From Plecoglossus altivelis (lineage: Eukaryota; Chordata; Actinopteri; Osmeriformes; Plecoglossidae), in assembly GCA_036571765.1 (NCBI GenBank), contig BROE01000001.1, positions 4,853,691 to 4,917,690 of the forward strand: a stretch of DNA of 64,000 bases, written 5' to 3'. Shown here piece after piece: positions 11,551 through 22,200 of this stretch (position 1 is its first letter; every line of letters begins with the position of its first letter). The notes under the pieces are model-generated. The model was not told the DNA's origin, did not search any database, and was given only the letters and a program-made list of their open reading frames with translations. The position numbers were made by a program, and so were the translations under genes.

Positions 11551-12066
11551 CAGGGTAGATGAAAGGAGGGGTAGAAGAGAGATTATTACAGCCTGCATGT
11601 CACTGAGGTCTGAGAACGACCCATCTCAAATTGAATCAGTGGCCGAGAATAAGGGCTACCAAACGAGCTTTATGAAAATGAGACCAATTAAATTAGGCTC
11701 AATAGGATCTCTCTGCTTCTCATCCGTCGACCTGTGCTTCATCATCAAAAGAGGCTGTCCTGTTTGATGGACGCCTCGACACAGTTGTGCAACGCTGCGG
11801 CAAAACTTTCATTCTCCCAGAGAGCTAAATGCAGACATTCAGATTCATTTGATCAGTCTAAGGGGTCAACCCAGAAGAAACCTTTCAGATGCAACCTTTA
11901 ACTGGCCTTCACTACCTCTTCTCCATTCCCCTCTTAAGGTCTGTGGATCTTCCCTCTGCTTTCATGCCACCCAAGGGCAGGGAGAGAGAGGGCCACACGG
12001 ACTCCCCCCCCCCAAGAGGTGCTAAGGGGTCAGGTGGAAATGTTTCCAGGTGGGCCGTGGAGTTAC
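11398..12066 (-). other. intron 8
   Basis: This is the shortest intron in the window (669 nt), between the transmembrane and juxtamembrane exons. Its last 150 nt on the transcript strand are a CT microsatellite (11398-11547). Position 11600-11760 is unique and AT-rich. Confidence 0.93.
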
Positions 12067-12175
12067 CTGCTGCAGACGATGGAGATGGCCACCAGGGAGA
12101 CGATGAACACTACGCCGGCCGCCGCTGAGCCTGCAATCAGGGGCAGCTGCTCCCTCAGCTCAGACTTGAAGTCAT
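12067..12175 (-). CDS. ephb1: ephb1 exon 8: transmembrane segment
   Basis: This exon is too short to stand out as an open reading frame. I found it by reverse-complementing the stretch and looking for the membrane helix. It has 109 nt, phase 1 in and phase 2 out. The acceptor is tccag and the donor is AG-GTAACT. Residues 488-523 read DDFKSELREQ followed by a helix of about 24 residues from L498 to V521 (LPLIAGSAAAGVVFIVSLVA, then ISIV) and the stop-transfer CSR. The small-residue face GSAAAG resembles the helix-packing motifs of other Eph receptors. Exon 7 supplies the first G of D488, and exon 9 supplies the last G of R524. The match to EPHB1 is almost complete. Confidence 0.95.
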
Positions 12176-13067
12176 CTGGAGGACGGTGTGGGAGGGGGGA
12201 GAGGGGGGTGGAATGTGCGTGCGTGCGGAGAGAAAGGGAGAGGGTAGAGGCATGTTTGAGTTGTGTGTCAGGTTGCGTGATTAGGGATGAAGGGGCAGAG
12301 AGGGAGAGAGGGAGGGAGGGAGGGGGGAGGGGGGCAGGTGTGGTGGATATATATCAGACAAAGAAATGAAAGGGGTTGGGGGGGGGTCGATGGGGGAAGG
12401 GGGACAGAAAGCAAGAAGCTAGAGGTTAGCCCAGGTGGGGCACAGGATAAAGAAAACAGAGAGTCGTCTCAGTTCAGGACTGCTGAGTGAAATCCACTGA
12501 GCTTAAGCAAGGCTGACTGACAGACTGCATTTGATAAACCAGTGCTGAGCCACACAGAGTGATGGAGTAGAGAGAGAGAGAAAGAGAGAGAGAGAGAGGG
12601 AGAGATAGAGAATATGAGGTAGAGTCTGACAAAAAAAACCTGAAGAGGAGAGAAAGGTCTTTCAGCCTCCCTGACTCCTGTGCTACACTGCAACCCTAAT
12701 CCCTCCCCTGTCACAGTCTGCAGACAGAAAAGTGCACCTTGGAATTTCTAAGGGGAGGTTTCAGACAGTAGTCACACCTACGGCACACACACACACACAC
12801 ACGCGCAGACCCGCACACACAGTCAACGTTATATGTTTTTCCAGTCGAGAAGATGAGTTCTCACAAATCCCCTCTGCACGTCGCTGTCTGTTCTGACACT
12901 AGCAGGAGAGAGTTAGCCTGCAGTTCGTGTGCTGGATCAGCACCACCCAGCTAGCAGCACAACCTGCTAATGCTGCTGAGTTGGTGTGCTCTGCTCTCCA
13001 CCCAATACTGTCGGCAACACCACAGATGAGCGCGAAACAGAGACCGAAAAGAAACAAAGAAAGCTTT

Positions 13068-13252
13068 AAAAGAGAGAGACAGCGAGAGAGAGAGACAGCG
13101 AGAGAGAGAGACAGTGAGAGAGAGAGAGACAGCGAGAGAGATAGAGAAAGAGACAACGAGAGAGAGAGAGAGAGAGAGAGACAGCAAGAGAGAGAGAGAA
13201 AGACAACGAGAGAGAGAGAGAAAGAGACAACGAGAGAGAGAGAGAAAGAGAC

Positions 13253-13289
<37 letters not shown>

Positions 13290-13290
13290 C

Positions 13291-13326
<36 letters not shown>
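13068..13326. repeat. GA-rich minisatellite with 24-bp GACAACG units
   Basis: Units beginning GACAACGAGAGAG recur every 24 bp, at 13202, 13226 and 13250. Related GACAGCG units lie to the left and a longer-spaced copy starts at 13288. Pure (GA)n separates them. All frames are open, which creates spurious RE/LS-rich reading frames on both strands. Confidence 0.9.
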
Positions 13327-13328
<2 letters not shown>

Positions 13329-14527
13329 CGAGAGACAGGGGTAGTGACAACAGAAAGAAACAGCTGAAAAAGCGAGTGAGCACAATGACAGAAAAAGAGA
13401 TAGGGGTAGGGAGGCTAGTGATGAACAATGGCTACCGAGAGTGGCACTGCTCTCCAGATCCATAATGGAAGTGGATGAATAGGCGGATGAGGTCGTATGC
13501 CCGCCGCCGCGTGGATGACTCTTGCCTCTTGCTCCGTCTACAAATAGTAATTCTGATCTTGGTGTCTGTGTTCCGGCTGACAACAGGGCCGCAATTTACA
13601 ATCAGTTATCTGAGACTAGGCTTGGTGCCATTAGCCAGGGAGCTATTCCTCTCCTCCTCGCCGCAGCCACACCTCCCTACCACCATCCTGCTGATGGGCC
13701 AATCACTTGCTCATCATCCTGGCTGTCAATCATGGCCCAGAGGGAGGGGTGGAAGGAGGGAAGAGGAGCAGGGGGGTGGGGGGGTTGGGGGTTCACCTCT
13801 TGGGGAGGCGTGTGACAACGTGATAACAGACGGAGAGAGGAGAGCTGGCCAAACGTGAGAGAAAAGTCTTGGGGGTGTTAGAGTAGGAGGGGGAGGAGGG
13901 GGAGGCTGGAGAGACGACTCGGGGTTAGAGGGGAGGCGGGAGGAGAAAGAAAGAGAAGGTGGGAGGAGAGAGAAAGAGAGAGCTCGGACGGGAAGACTCT
14001 GGGTTGACAACTAGGGGGCCACCGGGAGGAGGTGTGTGTGTGGGTGGGTGTGAGTTTGGGGGGGGGGCAGGGGAGACACAGGTGGTCCGGGGAGGCGGAG
14101 AGAGGGGGACACCCAGAGGAGGGCTGTGCTGGTTGGAGGTGTGATGTAGCCCAGGCTCCCGTGGGGCTGGTGCTAATTGCCTTGACGAACGTCGTGCCGT
14201 GGCGGTGGGCCAGAGGATGTTCCGTCAGCTTGTCCTCAGTGTGTGCGCGTAGAAATGTGTGTGTGTGGGTGGGTGGAAAACGCAGAGATAATTACAGCCA
14301 GCAGAGGGGCCAGAACCTTAGAGCTACATCTGCTCTACATAGACAGCGGCCTGCGTGATGGAGACGCTAAAGGTCATCATCAACATCGTCATCGCCAACA
14401 TCTGTCCACAGCAGCCTCTGGCTTGGTTTAGAGTGCAGTAGAGTATGCAGACGTCGACAGGTATAACCCACATTTCTATGAGTAGTAAAGCATTCAGCAG
14501 AACAGAGGCTAACGCAGTACAGAGGAG

Positions 14528-14548
14528 TGGGTTAAGGGTTAGGGTTAG
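14528..14548 (+). repeat. short telomere-like GGGTTA run
   Basis: About three imperfect units (GGGTTAAGGGTTAGGGTTAG) are present. It is too short to be a functional telomere array and may be chance or an old repair insertion. Confidence 0.5.
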
Positions 14549-14955
14549 TACATGGTTCAGTGTTGCCAAATGGAGCAGCAATGGCGTTCACTCTACAGCG
14601 TTACAATCCACAACGCCGTGATCTGAAACAGCTGGGACGTGGACTATCAAGTCTGGACTGCAATCACAGACAGAATACTACAATCTGCATCACCGCAACA
14701 GCTCCAATACTGTATCGCCATGACAACATGCCTCACAGCCTGCCTATGTGTGATTGGATGACTGGGGAAGGTGTCAGCTAGACAGTGGACTCCACTCCCC
14801 CAATGTGACACACAAAACAAGTACACACACATAAATACACGCACACACCAAAACCACTAACAAAAAATCGGTGCATATATACTGTACTTAAATGCATACA
14901 CAGACGCGCACACACATTTGTACATACACAAAGATATTCTGAGTAGCAGGTGTTG

Positions 14956-14991
14956 CCCCCCAACCCCCCCACCCCCCCACCCCCACCCCCT
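14956..14991 (-). other. G-quadruplex motif in the transcript strand
   Basis: Five C runs of five to seven bases on the plus strand, separated by one or two bases, give a canonical G4 on the minus (transcript) strand inside intron 7. Confidence 0.75.
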
Positions 14992-15341
14992 CCGTGAACA
15001 ATCCAAGCCCTGGTGGCGAATAATTAATCACATCAACCTCTAATCACGGCTAAGCATTCTGGGATAGATCTCATACAACAGAAGGGTTCTAGGAAAAAAA
15101 ACAATTAGCTAAGCATTTTGGATTAAACAGTCAGTTACACATACAAAAGACCCTCCAAAATCACCATTCTGAACACCCACATACACACACTTGCAGACAC
15201 TCAGATCAACATTAAGATGGAAATGAAGAGGGAGAAAATGAAAATGCAATCAAAAGCCCCCATATTGTGACTCACTCAGTTACTTGTAAGAAAGTCATCA
15301 AGACAATCATCTCACACCGTTATAAACACAGGGAGGCAGTC

Positions 15342-15670
15342 AGGCAGGAGCACACACACAGCCACGTATACACACACACACACACGCACGCACAGCCACG
15401 TGTACACACACACACACACACGCACGCACAGCCACGTGTACACACACATGCACACACATGTACACACACACATGCACACACATGTAGACACACACACATG
15501 CACAGCCACGTGTACACACACACACACAGCCACGTGTACACACATGCACAACCACATTCACACACACACGCACAGCCGTGTGTACACACACATGAACACA
15601 CATGTACACATGCACACACACACACATACACACATAGTCACGTGTACACACACACACACACACACAGGCA
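15342..15670. repeat. CA-rich minisatellite carrying repeated CACGTG palindromes
   Basis: Tandem blocks of (CA)n alternate with GCACAGCCACGTGTACA. Perfect CACGTG hexamers occur at 15397, 15433, 15507, 15531 and 15639, with degenerate copies such as CCACGTATAC and CCGTGTGTAC. Unit spacing is variable (24-108 bp). Confidence 0.85.
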
Positions 15671-15799
15671 TTCACATACGTCAGAGACATACACAGACAA
15701 TGACATATCTGTAGAGCGTATACACGTCAAGGACGGCACGCAAACACACACAGATACACTCCTTCCCAACTCAACCCTTTCACACACACACACACACAC

Positions 15800-15801
<2 letters not shown>

Positions 15802-15833
<32 letters not shown>
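15802..15833. repeat. homopolymer of 32 C (G in the transcript)
   Basis: An uninterrupted run of 32 C follows a (CA)n tract. It lies 37-68 nt into intron 7 from the exon 7 donor. Confidence 0.9.
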
Positions 15834-15836
<3 letters not shown>

Positions 15837-15869
15837 TCCCATCTCAGTCCCTGGCACGGTTGTTCTTAC

Positions 15870-16032
15870 CATCTGTGAGTGTTTGGAAGCACATCTTGCC
15901 GCTGTATTTGCCAAAGCCAGCCACCGTGCGTGCCCGCACCTGCACCACGTACACAGTGCCTGGACGCAGCCCCTCCACCCGCGCTGTGTTGGTCTGGCTG
16001 CGTTGCATGGTGGAGTTGATCTCAGCGTGGTC
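15870..16032 (-). CDS. ephb1: ephb1 exon 7: second half of second fibronectin type III domain
   Basis: This 163-nt exon (phase 0 in, phase 1 out) encodes residues 434-487 and one base of 488. The acceptor is tttcag and the donor is G-GTAAGA. It begins DHAEINSTMQRSQTNTA and ends MCFQTLTD. N439 sits in an NST glycosylation sequon. The motifs GLRPGTVYVVQVRARTVAG and GKYSGKMCFQT are the standard F and G strands of the membrane-proximal fibronectin repeat in EphB proteins. The 5' part (residues 434-443) is the least conserved stretch, as is usual. The donor is followed 37 nt into the intron by a run of 32 G in the transcript, which is reported separately. Confidence 0.96.
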
Positions 16033-16904
16033 CTGAAAGTCACGCAGACACACAGGCACATGCGTAAGGTTGAAGTAGGATGCAGACAGAAGGAAGCCAT
16101 TGGTGCTCTAACAGATCATTCACCGTCTCTCGAAAATGACACTCTGCACATGGAACACATTTGGCGTGTACTCTGTATTCTAAACTGCGATGACTCCTAA
16201 CCATGTGCACTGGGTCCACATGAGGTGAGACAGCACGCACACGCGCTGTACACGCACGCAGATATGCACACAGACAAACACACGGGGACATACAAAACTG
16301 AACACATTATTCTCGACGCAAGACTACCATCGCTCCGCATAGCTCCATGCTGCTGTTCGTAAATGGGAGTCTCAGATGGCTTCTGAGCAAGTTTAATTAG
16401 TGCAGGGAGTAGCAAACATACCAGCTCTTGTTCTTCGGTGTCTGAAGTAGCTCTCCTACTAATTATGACGGCGCACTAATTCCTTCCACCCACGGAACAT
16501 ATTTTGTTTTCACTGAATAAATCAAAAGAAGGCTTTGAATGCTCTTTTCACGGACATTGCTTTTGTGTGTGGCGTTGAACAGTTATTTAATAACGAATCC
16601 ATCCTTTGTTTCATCTCGCATAAGGGCACCAAGTATCTCGCAAACGCGCGTGTTTATCTGTTTTCTCATTTTGGGGGGGTAAATACAAAACTATTGTACA
16701 CTGCCGTCCGAGGAGCCCATGTGTGTGCCTGCGTGTGTGTGTGAACTACTCTCTTCCTCTCTGCTACATAGACAGGAGACGGCCCTATCTCCTGTGGGGG
16801 ATCCGTAATTAGCGTGCTAGGTCCATCACCGCCCCCCACACACAGTTAATATGACAGCTCGAAAATAAGACTGCTTCCACTGCTGCAGACTACTGATAGC
16901 TAGA

Positions 16905-16942
16905 GAGTGGGAGAGAGGGAGGGAGGGAGAGAGGGAGGGAGA

Positions 16943-16986
<44 letters not shown>

Positions 16987-17038
16987 GGGAGGGAGAGGGA
17001 GAGAAAGCGAGAGAGAGAGAGAGAAAGAGAGAGGGGGG
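16905..17038. repeat. (GA)n/(GGGA)n microsatellite
   Basis: GGGAGGGAGAGA blocks pass into pure (GA)n and back on the plus strand. Confidence 0.9.
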
Positions 17039-17726
17039 GTTTATACAGTAAATACTGCCCTGTCTCTCAACCATCTCCAAACTCAAATAACGTTGTAAGC
17101 ACATCATTTCGAACGATGGACACATTTCACTGTGTCTGTTTCCATACCAAACACAACGAACATGTCCGTGCACACGCACATATGAACATATGAAACCCTA
17201 CTGATCCAAGGAATGATTACAATAGGCAGTTTCACCTGTATAGAGTTGCAGTTGATGGTTTATTGACGGTCTGATAAGTGAGTGGCACGCCTGCACTTTC
17301 AAAATGTCGAAGAAAGGGGGGAACGAACGTGATGGAACGGGCGAACGATGACTTGAAGAAGAGAGAAGACAGGATGGCAGAGAGAGAAAGAGAGGAGAGG
17401 AGCCCGGATACTGGAGACAGAAACTGGGAGGACTGGAGGGTTAGACGAAAGCAGCGACCCACTGCACGAACCAGATGCTTCCCACGCACCCAAATCATTA
17501 TCCAATCAGATAAGGGTAATCAAATCATTCCGGTTGCCCCGTCATTGAGCAGATGAGGTAGACGCAGCTAGGAAATCTGGCCACACACATAATGATCCTT
17601 CCAATCAAATTAAGCCTTATTGGACACTCACTCCAATGATGTAAACTATATAGCTTGTCCAATAACAGGATATTTTACGCTTTCAGAGTTGAATTATATC
17701 GCGGGGAGTCAACAGGAATACAAATG

Positions 17727-17728
<2 letters not shown>

Positions 17729-17767
<39 letters not shown>
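17729..17767. repeat. (AT)n microsatellite
   Basis: About 19 perfect AT dinucleotides lie in intron 6. Confidence 0.95.
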
Positions 17768-17768
<1 letters not shown>

Positions 17769-18059
17769 TTTTTAATAAGTGTGTTGTCAAATCTGCGACG
17801 TAGAAAAATAAAATGTATCGGTAGTTTTTATGTCATTTAAGTAGATGAACACTGCATCCCTCAACCCACTCAGTAAACCATTTAATCTAGCACAACATAA
17901 TCCACAACTACACATCTCAACTCAAGCATATTACCATCGTCCTGATAGATGACCAGGCAGCGGCCAAGCCACTGAAAGGAAAACCAGATTATTAGACCCT
18001 TGGAGCATCAATCTCATATTCATCAGCAGGGATACGGTTGGTTGAGCATAGACCACCTG

Positions 18060-18500
18060 CAGTCAGGATTGGCTCACTCCTGCTGTCAGTCAAAGCAGTT
18101 CTCTCAGGACCCCACCCCCATCTGCCAGATCCATATGGGAGACAGGTGAGCAGGCAGATGGCTAATAGCCAATTGGGGGAAGCATCCCCAGGAGGGACAG
18201 CCAACCAGGAGTGGCCTTTTCATGCTGTCAGTCAAATGGGGATTATTTGACACAAGCACCTACATCTGTCACATGAAAATCTAGCTAGCAGGTGGGGTGG
18301 CAAGCAAATCAGGGACGACGAATACAAACTCACGCCAAAAAAGACCTCCAACCAGGAGTGGCCACCGCCTGCTGTCAGTCAAATGGGGATTAAGGAGACC
18401 ACACCCCCACATGCTATATTAAGACTGGATAGCAGGTGGGGAGGGTAGATGGAAGGCCAGCCAATGGGAAGCTTTGCCAGCAGTGACAGACAGAGAATCC
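18060..18500. repeat. decayed tandem repeat, unit about 145 bp, three copies
   Basis: TGCTGTCAGTCAAA occurs at 18081, 18223 and 18370. CCAACCAGGAGTGGCC precedes the last two copies (18201 and 18348) and ATGGGGATTA follows them. A second landmark, AGCAGGTGGGG, recurs at 18287 and 18431, with a weaker copy near 18148. The landmarks stay in register at 142-147 bp, so this is a real tandem array rather than scattered motifs. Confidence 0.75.
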
Positions 18501-18649
18501 TGGGTGCATGCTGGTCTCTAGAGTTTTTTGAGGGTTGGCTGGAGGCCTGGAGCTTCTTTATGGGGCACAACATTGAGAAGAACAGACGCCTTGAATAACG
18601 TGGCTTGGGAAAAGATCAAACACTTTTAATAAAAAGTGTTTAGTGCTCC

Positions 18650-19020
18650 TAGAGTCTGGTCTGGATGACCAGGGGCTGGGTCTAACTGGCCAGGGACTGG
18701 GTCTAGCTGACCAGAGGCTGGGTCTAGCTGCCCAGAGGCTGGGTCTAGCTACCCAGAGGCTGGGTCTAGCTGCCCAGAGGCTGGGTCTAACTGGCCAGGG
18801 GCTGGGTCTAGCTGGCCGGGGGCTGGGTCTAGCTGGGCAGGGACTGGGTCTAGCTGCCCAGAGGCTGGGTCTAGCTGGCCAGGGACTGGGTCTAGCTGCC
18901 CAGAGGCTGGGTCTAGCTGGCCAGGGGCTGGGTCCAGCTGGCCAGGGGCTAGGTCTAGCTGGCCAGGGGCTGGGTCTAGCTGGCCAGGGGCTGGGTCTAG
19001 CTGGCCAGGGGCTGGTCACC
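18650..19020. repeat. 21-bp minisatellite (about 17 units)
   Basis: The unit is close to CTGGGTCTAGCTGGCCAGGGG. Variants differ mainly at GGCC/GCCC/ACCC and at GGGG/GAGG/GGAC. As 21 is a multiple of three, long repetitive frames stay open on both strands; they are not genes. Confidence 0.95.
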
Positions 19021-22000
19021 GACACGAGGACTATCACACGCCTCAGTGGAGCCAACCCATCTCACTCCAGCAGAATGGCTGAGCCAGCTCCTGGTAACCA
19101 TGAATCTGCGTGTGAGCGTGTGTGCGTGTGTGCGTGTACGCGTGTGTTTGACTGTTGTCTGAGTGTGTGTATATCAGTGAGCATACGCATACCCAGTGTG
19201 TGCGCATGCTTGTCTGTGTGTGCATGTACAATCCAGTGCATTAGCATGTGCCAACCACCCAAAAAGGACAGTATGGCTTGCTGGCAGGAAGAAAGACGTG
19301 GTGTGATACCATGTGTCCTGATCCCACACACACACACACAAATACACGCAATAAATGCGCACGCACACACTATATCACACTTTTTCGTATTACATCTTTC
19401 TACTGAAGAAAAGAAATTGCTGGAGGAAAAAAAACATGGATTAACAATTTAAATAAAAAAAGACAAGATGGCTGGGCCTAATGCTCAAATAATTACCATT
19501 TTACTTATGAATTCAGATGACTTGCTTGAAGCAGATCTAAGGGTATTTAAATTGTATGAATCTTAATTATTTGACTTACAATCTATAACAACAACGTATT
19601 AATGAATGCATTAATAAACCCCTCAAAACGTAAAATGGGTAAATAAAAAGGCAACTGGTCCAGCTCTTCAGAGGACTTTGAAACGAACACAACAATTACA
19701 TAGTGAGAGAGCAGGTGACGAAGGTCAGTACACCAAACAAATTGGAACAGTAGAACAAGAACATACATATTTCCCTTGAGGTCAATTTATACTACTCATG
19801 AAACTGTCTGAAGTTACGCCGTAATATAGGTCCGCTGGATACCTGGCAGACTATGACGTCTGAGCTACGAGTGCAGCCCTCCTAACATTACACGTCTGAC
19901 ATGGAACGCAGGATGCGTTGCGTCACGACTGGGCGATGCTACGGAGCCTTCCTGCTGTGGAGGTCCAGCCTTCAGAAGGATGCTCATGGGTCTGGGTAAG
20001 TTGCTCTCTCTTCAAGCCCCAAGGGCTACATGGCTGTTTCTTTACATGACATGCTGCTTTTACAACCGCTGCCCACGTGACCGCAGGAGCATCGAGGGAA
20101 CTTTGCCGTCAGTGTACCAGGATTGACATGGGCTTTATTGGAGGCAACCTGCACCGGCCCTCCTTACTCTATGCTCCGTGTGGTCCTAGTGCTCTCCCTG
20201 TTCAGAAGCTCCCTGTCTCAGGGAGCCTTCATCACAGCTTGACTCTTGTTGCCCTTTAAGAAAAGACACTTGAAAAAGCAGACCAAATAGCTTCCTAAAT
20301 GTGTTTGCACAGTGAGAAACAATCTTGAGATTGTTTGGGGGAGGAACAGAAATGTGCTTTCTAATTTTGCTCCTCTCTCCCTCTCTCTCTCCGCCCCTCT
20401 CTCCCTCTCCCTCTCTCATCCTACTCTTGATAGTGTTTAGTACATGATATGCGCTAGAAAGTGCAGGAGGGAGAGATAGCTGGTTGTTTGCCGATCCTGA
20501 TGTAATCGACTGACGCTTGTCCCCCTTCGCTCCCCTCCTGCAGGAACGATGTCACCACGGTGCACGGGCCACAAACGTGAACTACCTCGGCAAACACCCG
20601 CGTCGGCCCGCGCACGCACGCACGCTCACACACACACACACACACACACACACGTTCACACATCAGTAACCAGAGCCAGTCCCCTCTCCACTTCAGTCTT
20701 AATGGAGGCCCTGACCTCAGCTACAGCATGTTATTTCCACCCGCCCCAAACTCTCAGGGAACGAAAGAATAGAATGGAACAGAAGAGAGAGGGAATGAGA
20801 TTCCTCCTCCTCTCTGTAGACCTCTCATTCACTCCTTCTTGCTTCCCAAATTACAGGATCCCAGGACCACTTACTCTGGGGTGTGTGTGTGTGTGTATGT
20901 GTGTGTGTGTGTGAGTAAGGGGGGAAGGGCTTGAATAACATGTTTTGGCTCCCCTTTAAAAAAACTTTCCCTCTCTCTCGTTTGTGGGACTACAAACTTG
21001 AAAGGTCACAGGTTAAAACGTTCCCTTCGGTGATGACTTCCCATGTGCCATGAACGCTGCGGTTTGATTTGACAAACACGCCGCTCGCTGCGCTGGCACT
21101 ATTCACAGCGAACACTTTGACAGACTGACGCTTCTTTTGGTCTGTGATTGCAAGTGCGTTCGTATTTGCCCGCGTACATGTGCTTGTGCGAGTTTGCGAG
21201 TGTGTACGTGTGCGTTTGCGTGTGTATGTTTGTGTGCGGTGCGTGTTTGCGCGCGTGCGTTTGTGTGTGATGTGTTACGCGTCTTACTCCCGTCTAGCTG
21301 ACTGTGCCGAAACAATCATGCGCCCGGCCATAACAGAGCCCCATAAAGAAGCAATATGGATCCGCTGCTGAGACACAGTAAGGCAGAGACAGGAGGCAAG
21401 GCCATTTTTATAAAAAGGAGCACCAGGTTTTAATGGCTGTATTATCCAGCCTATAAGCTCCCTGTAGCGCAGGCTGGATTGCCAGCGTGTGCAGGGAGGT
21501 GTATTATGGACGAAGGGTAGAAAACTCCATAATTGTCTTTTATGACCGAAAAACCTGCCGCACCCAAGATGCACACTCGCCGGCCGTCCAGAGTCAGACT
21601 GTTCCCGCCGTCGGGGCGATGTTGGAGAGCATGTGAGAGTACGGTGACCTCGACAGGCTTTCTCTTCTCTTCTCTCTTCGACTGTGCAGGTGGACATTTC
21701 GAAATGCGGTTGATAAGGTGCTGTGAGGCAATCCTGAAGGAGAGGTGGGCAATGTTCCAGGAATAAATAGCATGGGTGTTTCGCTTAGTAATCCGTGTTC
21801 GGGCTCCTCTCTAACACAACACCTTACGGCCACCCAGCACACACACACACGCACAGAGACACACACACACATATACCCCTAAGCAGAACATGAACACACA
21901 ACAAATACACATACGCATTCAAGCTGAAACTAAAATGGTCCTGAGCTTCACAGTGGCTCTAGTTTGGATGACTGACTATCTAGTAGTTTGGACCAGTAGG

Positions 22001-22089
22001 AGAGCTTGTCAGGATCAAAGCGAAAGTACAGAGTTGCAGAGAAAGTCTCATCAGTCCAACGCAACGTTTTACACAGCCATTACTGTGCA

Positions 22090-22132
<43 letters not shown>

Positions 22133-22200
22133 TCTCCCTCTCATCTCTCCCTCTCTCCCTCTCTCTCTCCCCTCTCTTTGACTCTCCCTCTCTCTCTCTG
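22090..22200. repeat. (CT)n microsatellite
   Basis: Pure (CT)n is followed by CCCTCTCTC blocks on the plus strand. Confidence 0.92.

Larger units (their letters stand above)
12176..15869 (-). other. intron 7
   Basis: This 3.7-kb intron is among the most repeat-rich here. It contains a purine-rich block near exon 8 (12180-12345), a 24-bp GA minisatellite (13068-13326), a GGGTTA-like motif (14528-14548), a strong G4 motif (14956-14991), a CA minisatellite with E-boxes (15342-15670) and a 32-base C run (15802-15833). I see no coding sequence. Confidence 0.9.

Noticed and set aside
12927..13583. RE-rich and LS-rich frames on both strands
   Set aside because: They are translations of GA/CT repeats.
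15267..15878. HTHTHT-rich plus-strand frame of 203 codons
   Set aside because: It is a translation of CA repeat, ending in a poly-C tract and antisense exon 7.
18643..19452. 269-codon repetitive LGL.GQ frame
   Set aside because: It is produced by the 21-bp minisatellite, which stays open in frames on both strands, and it continues into a GT repeat.
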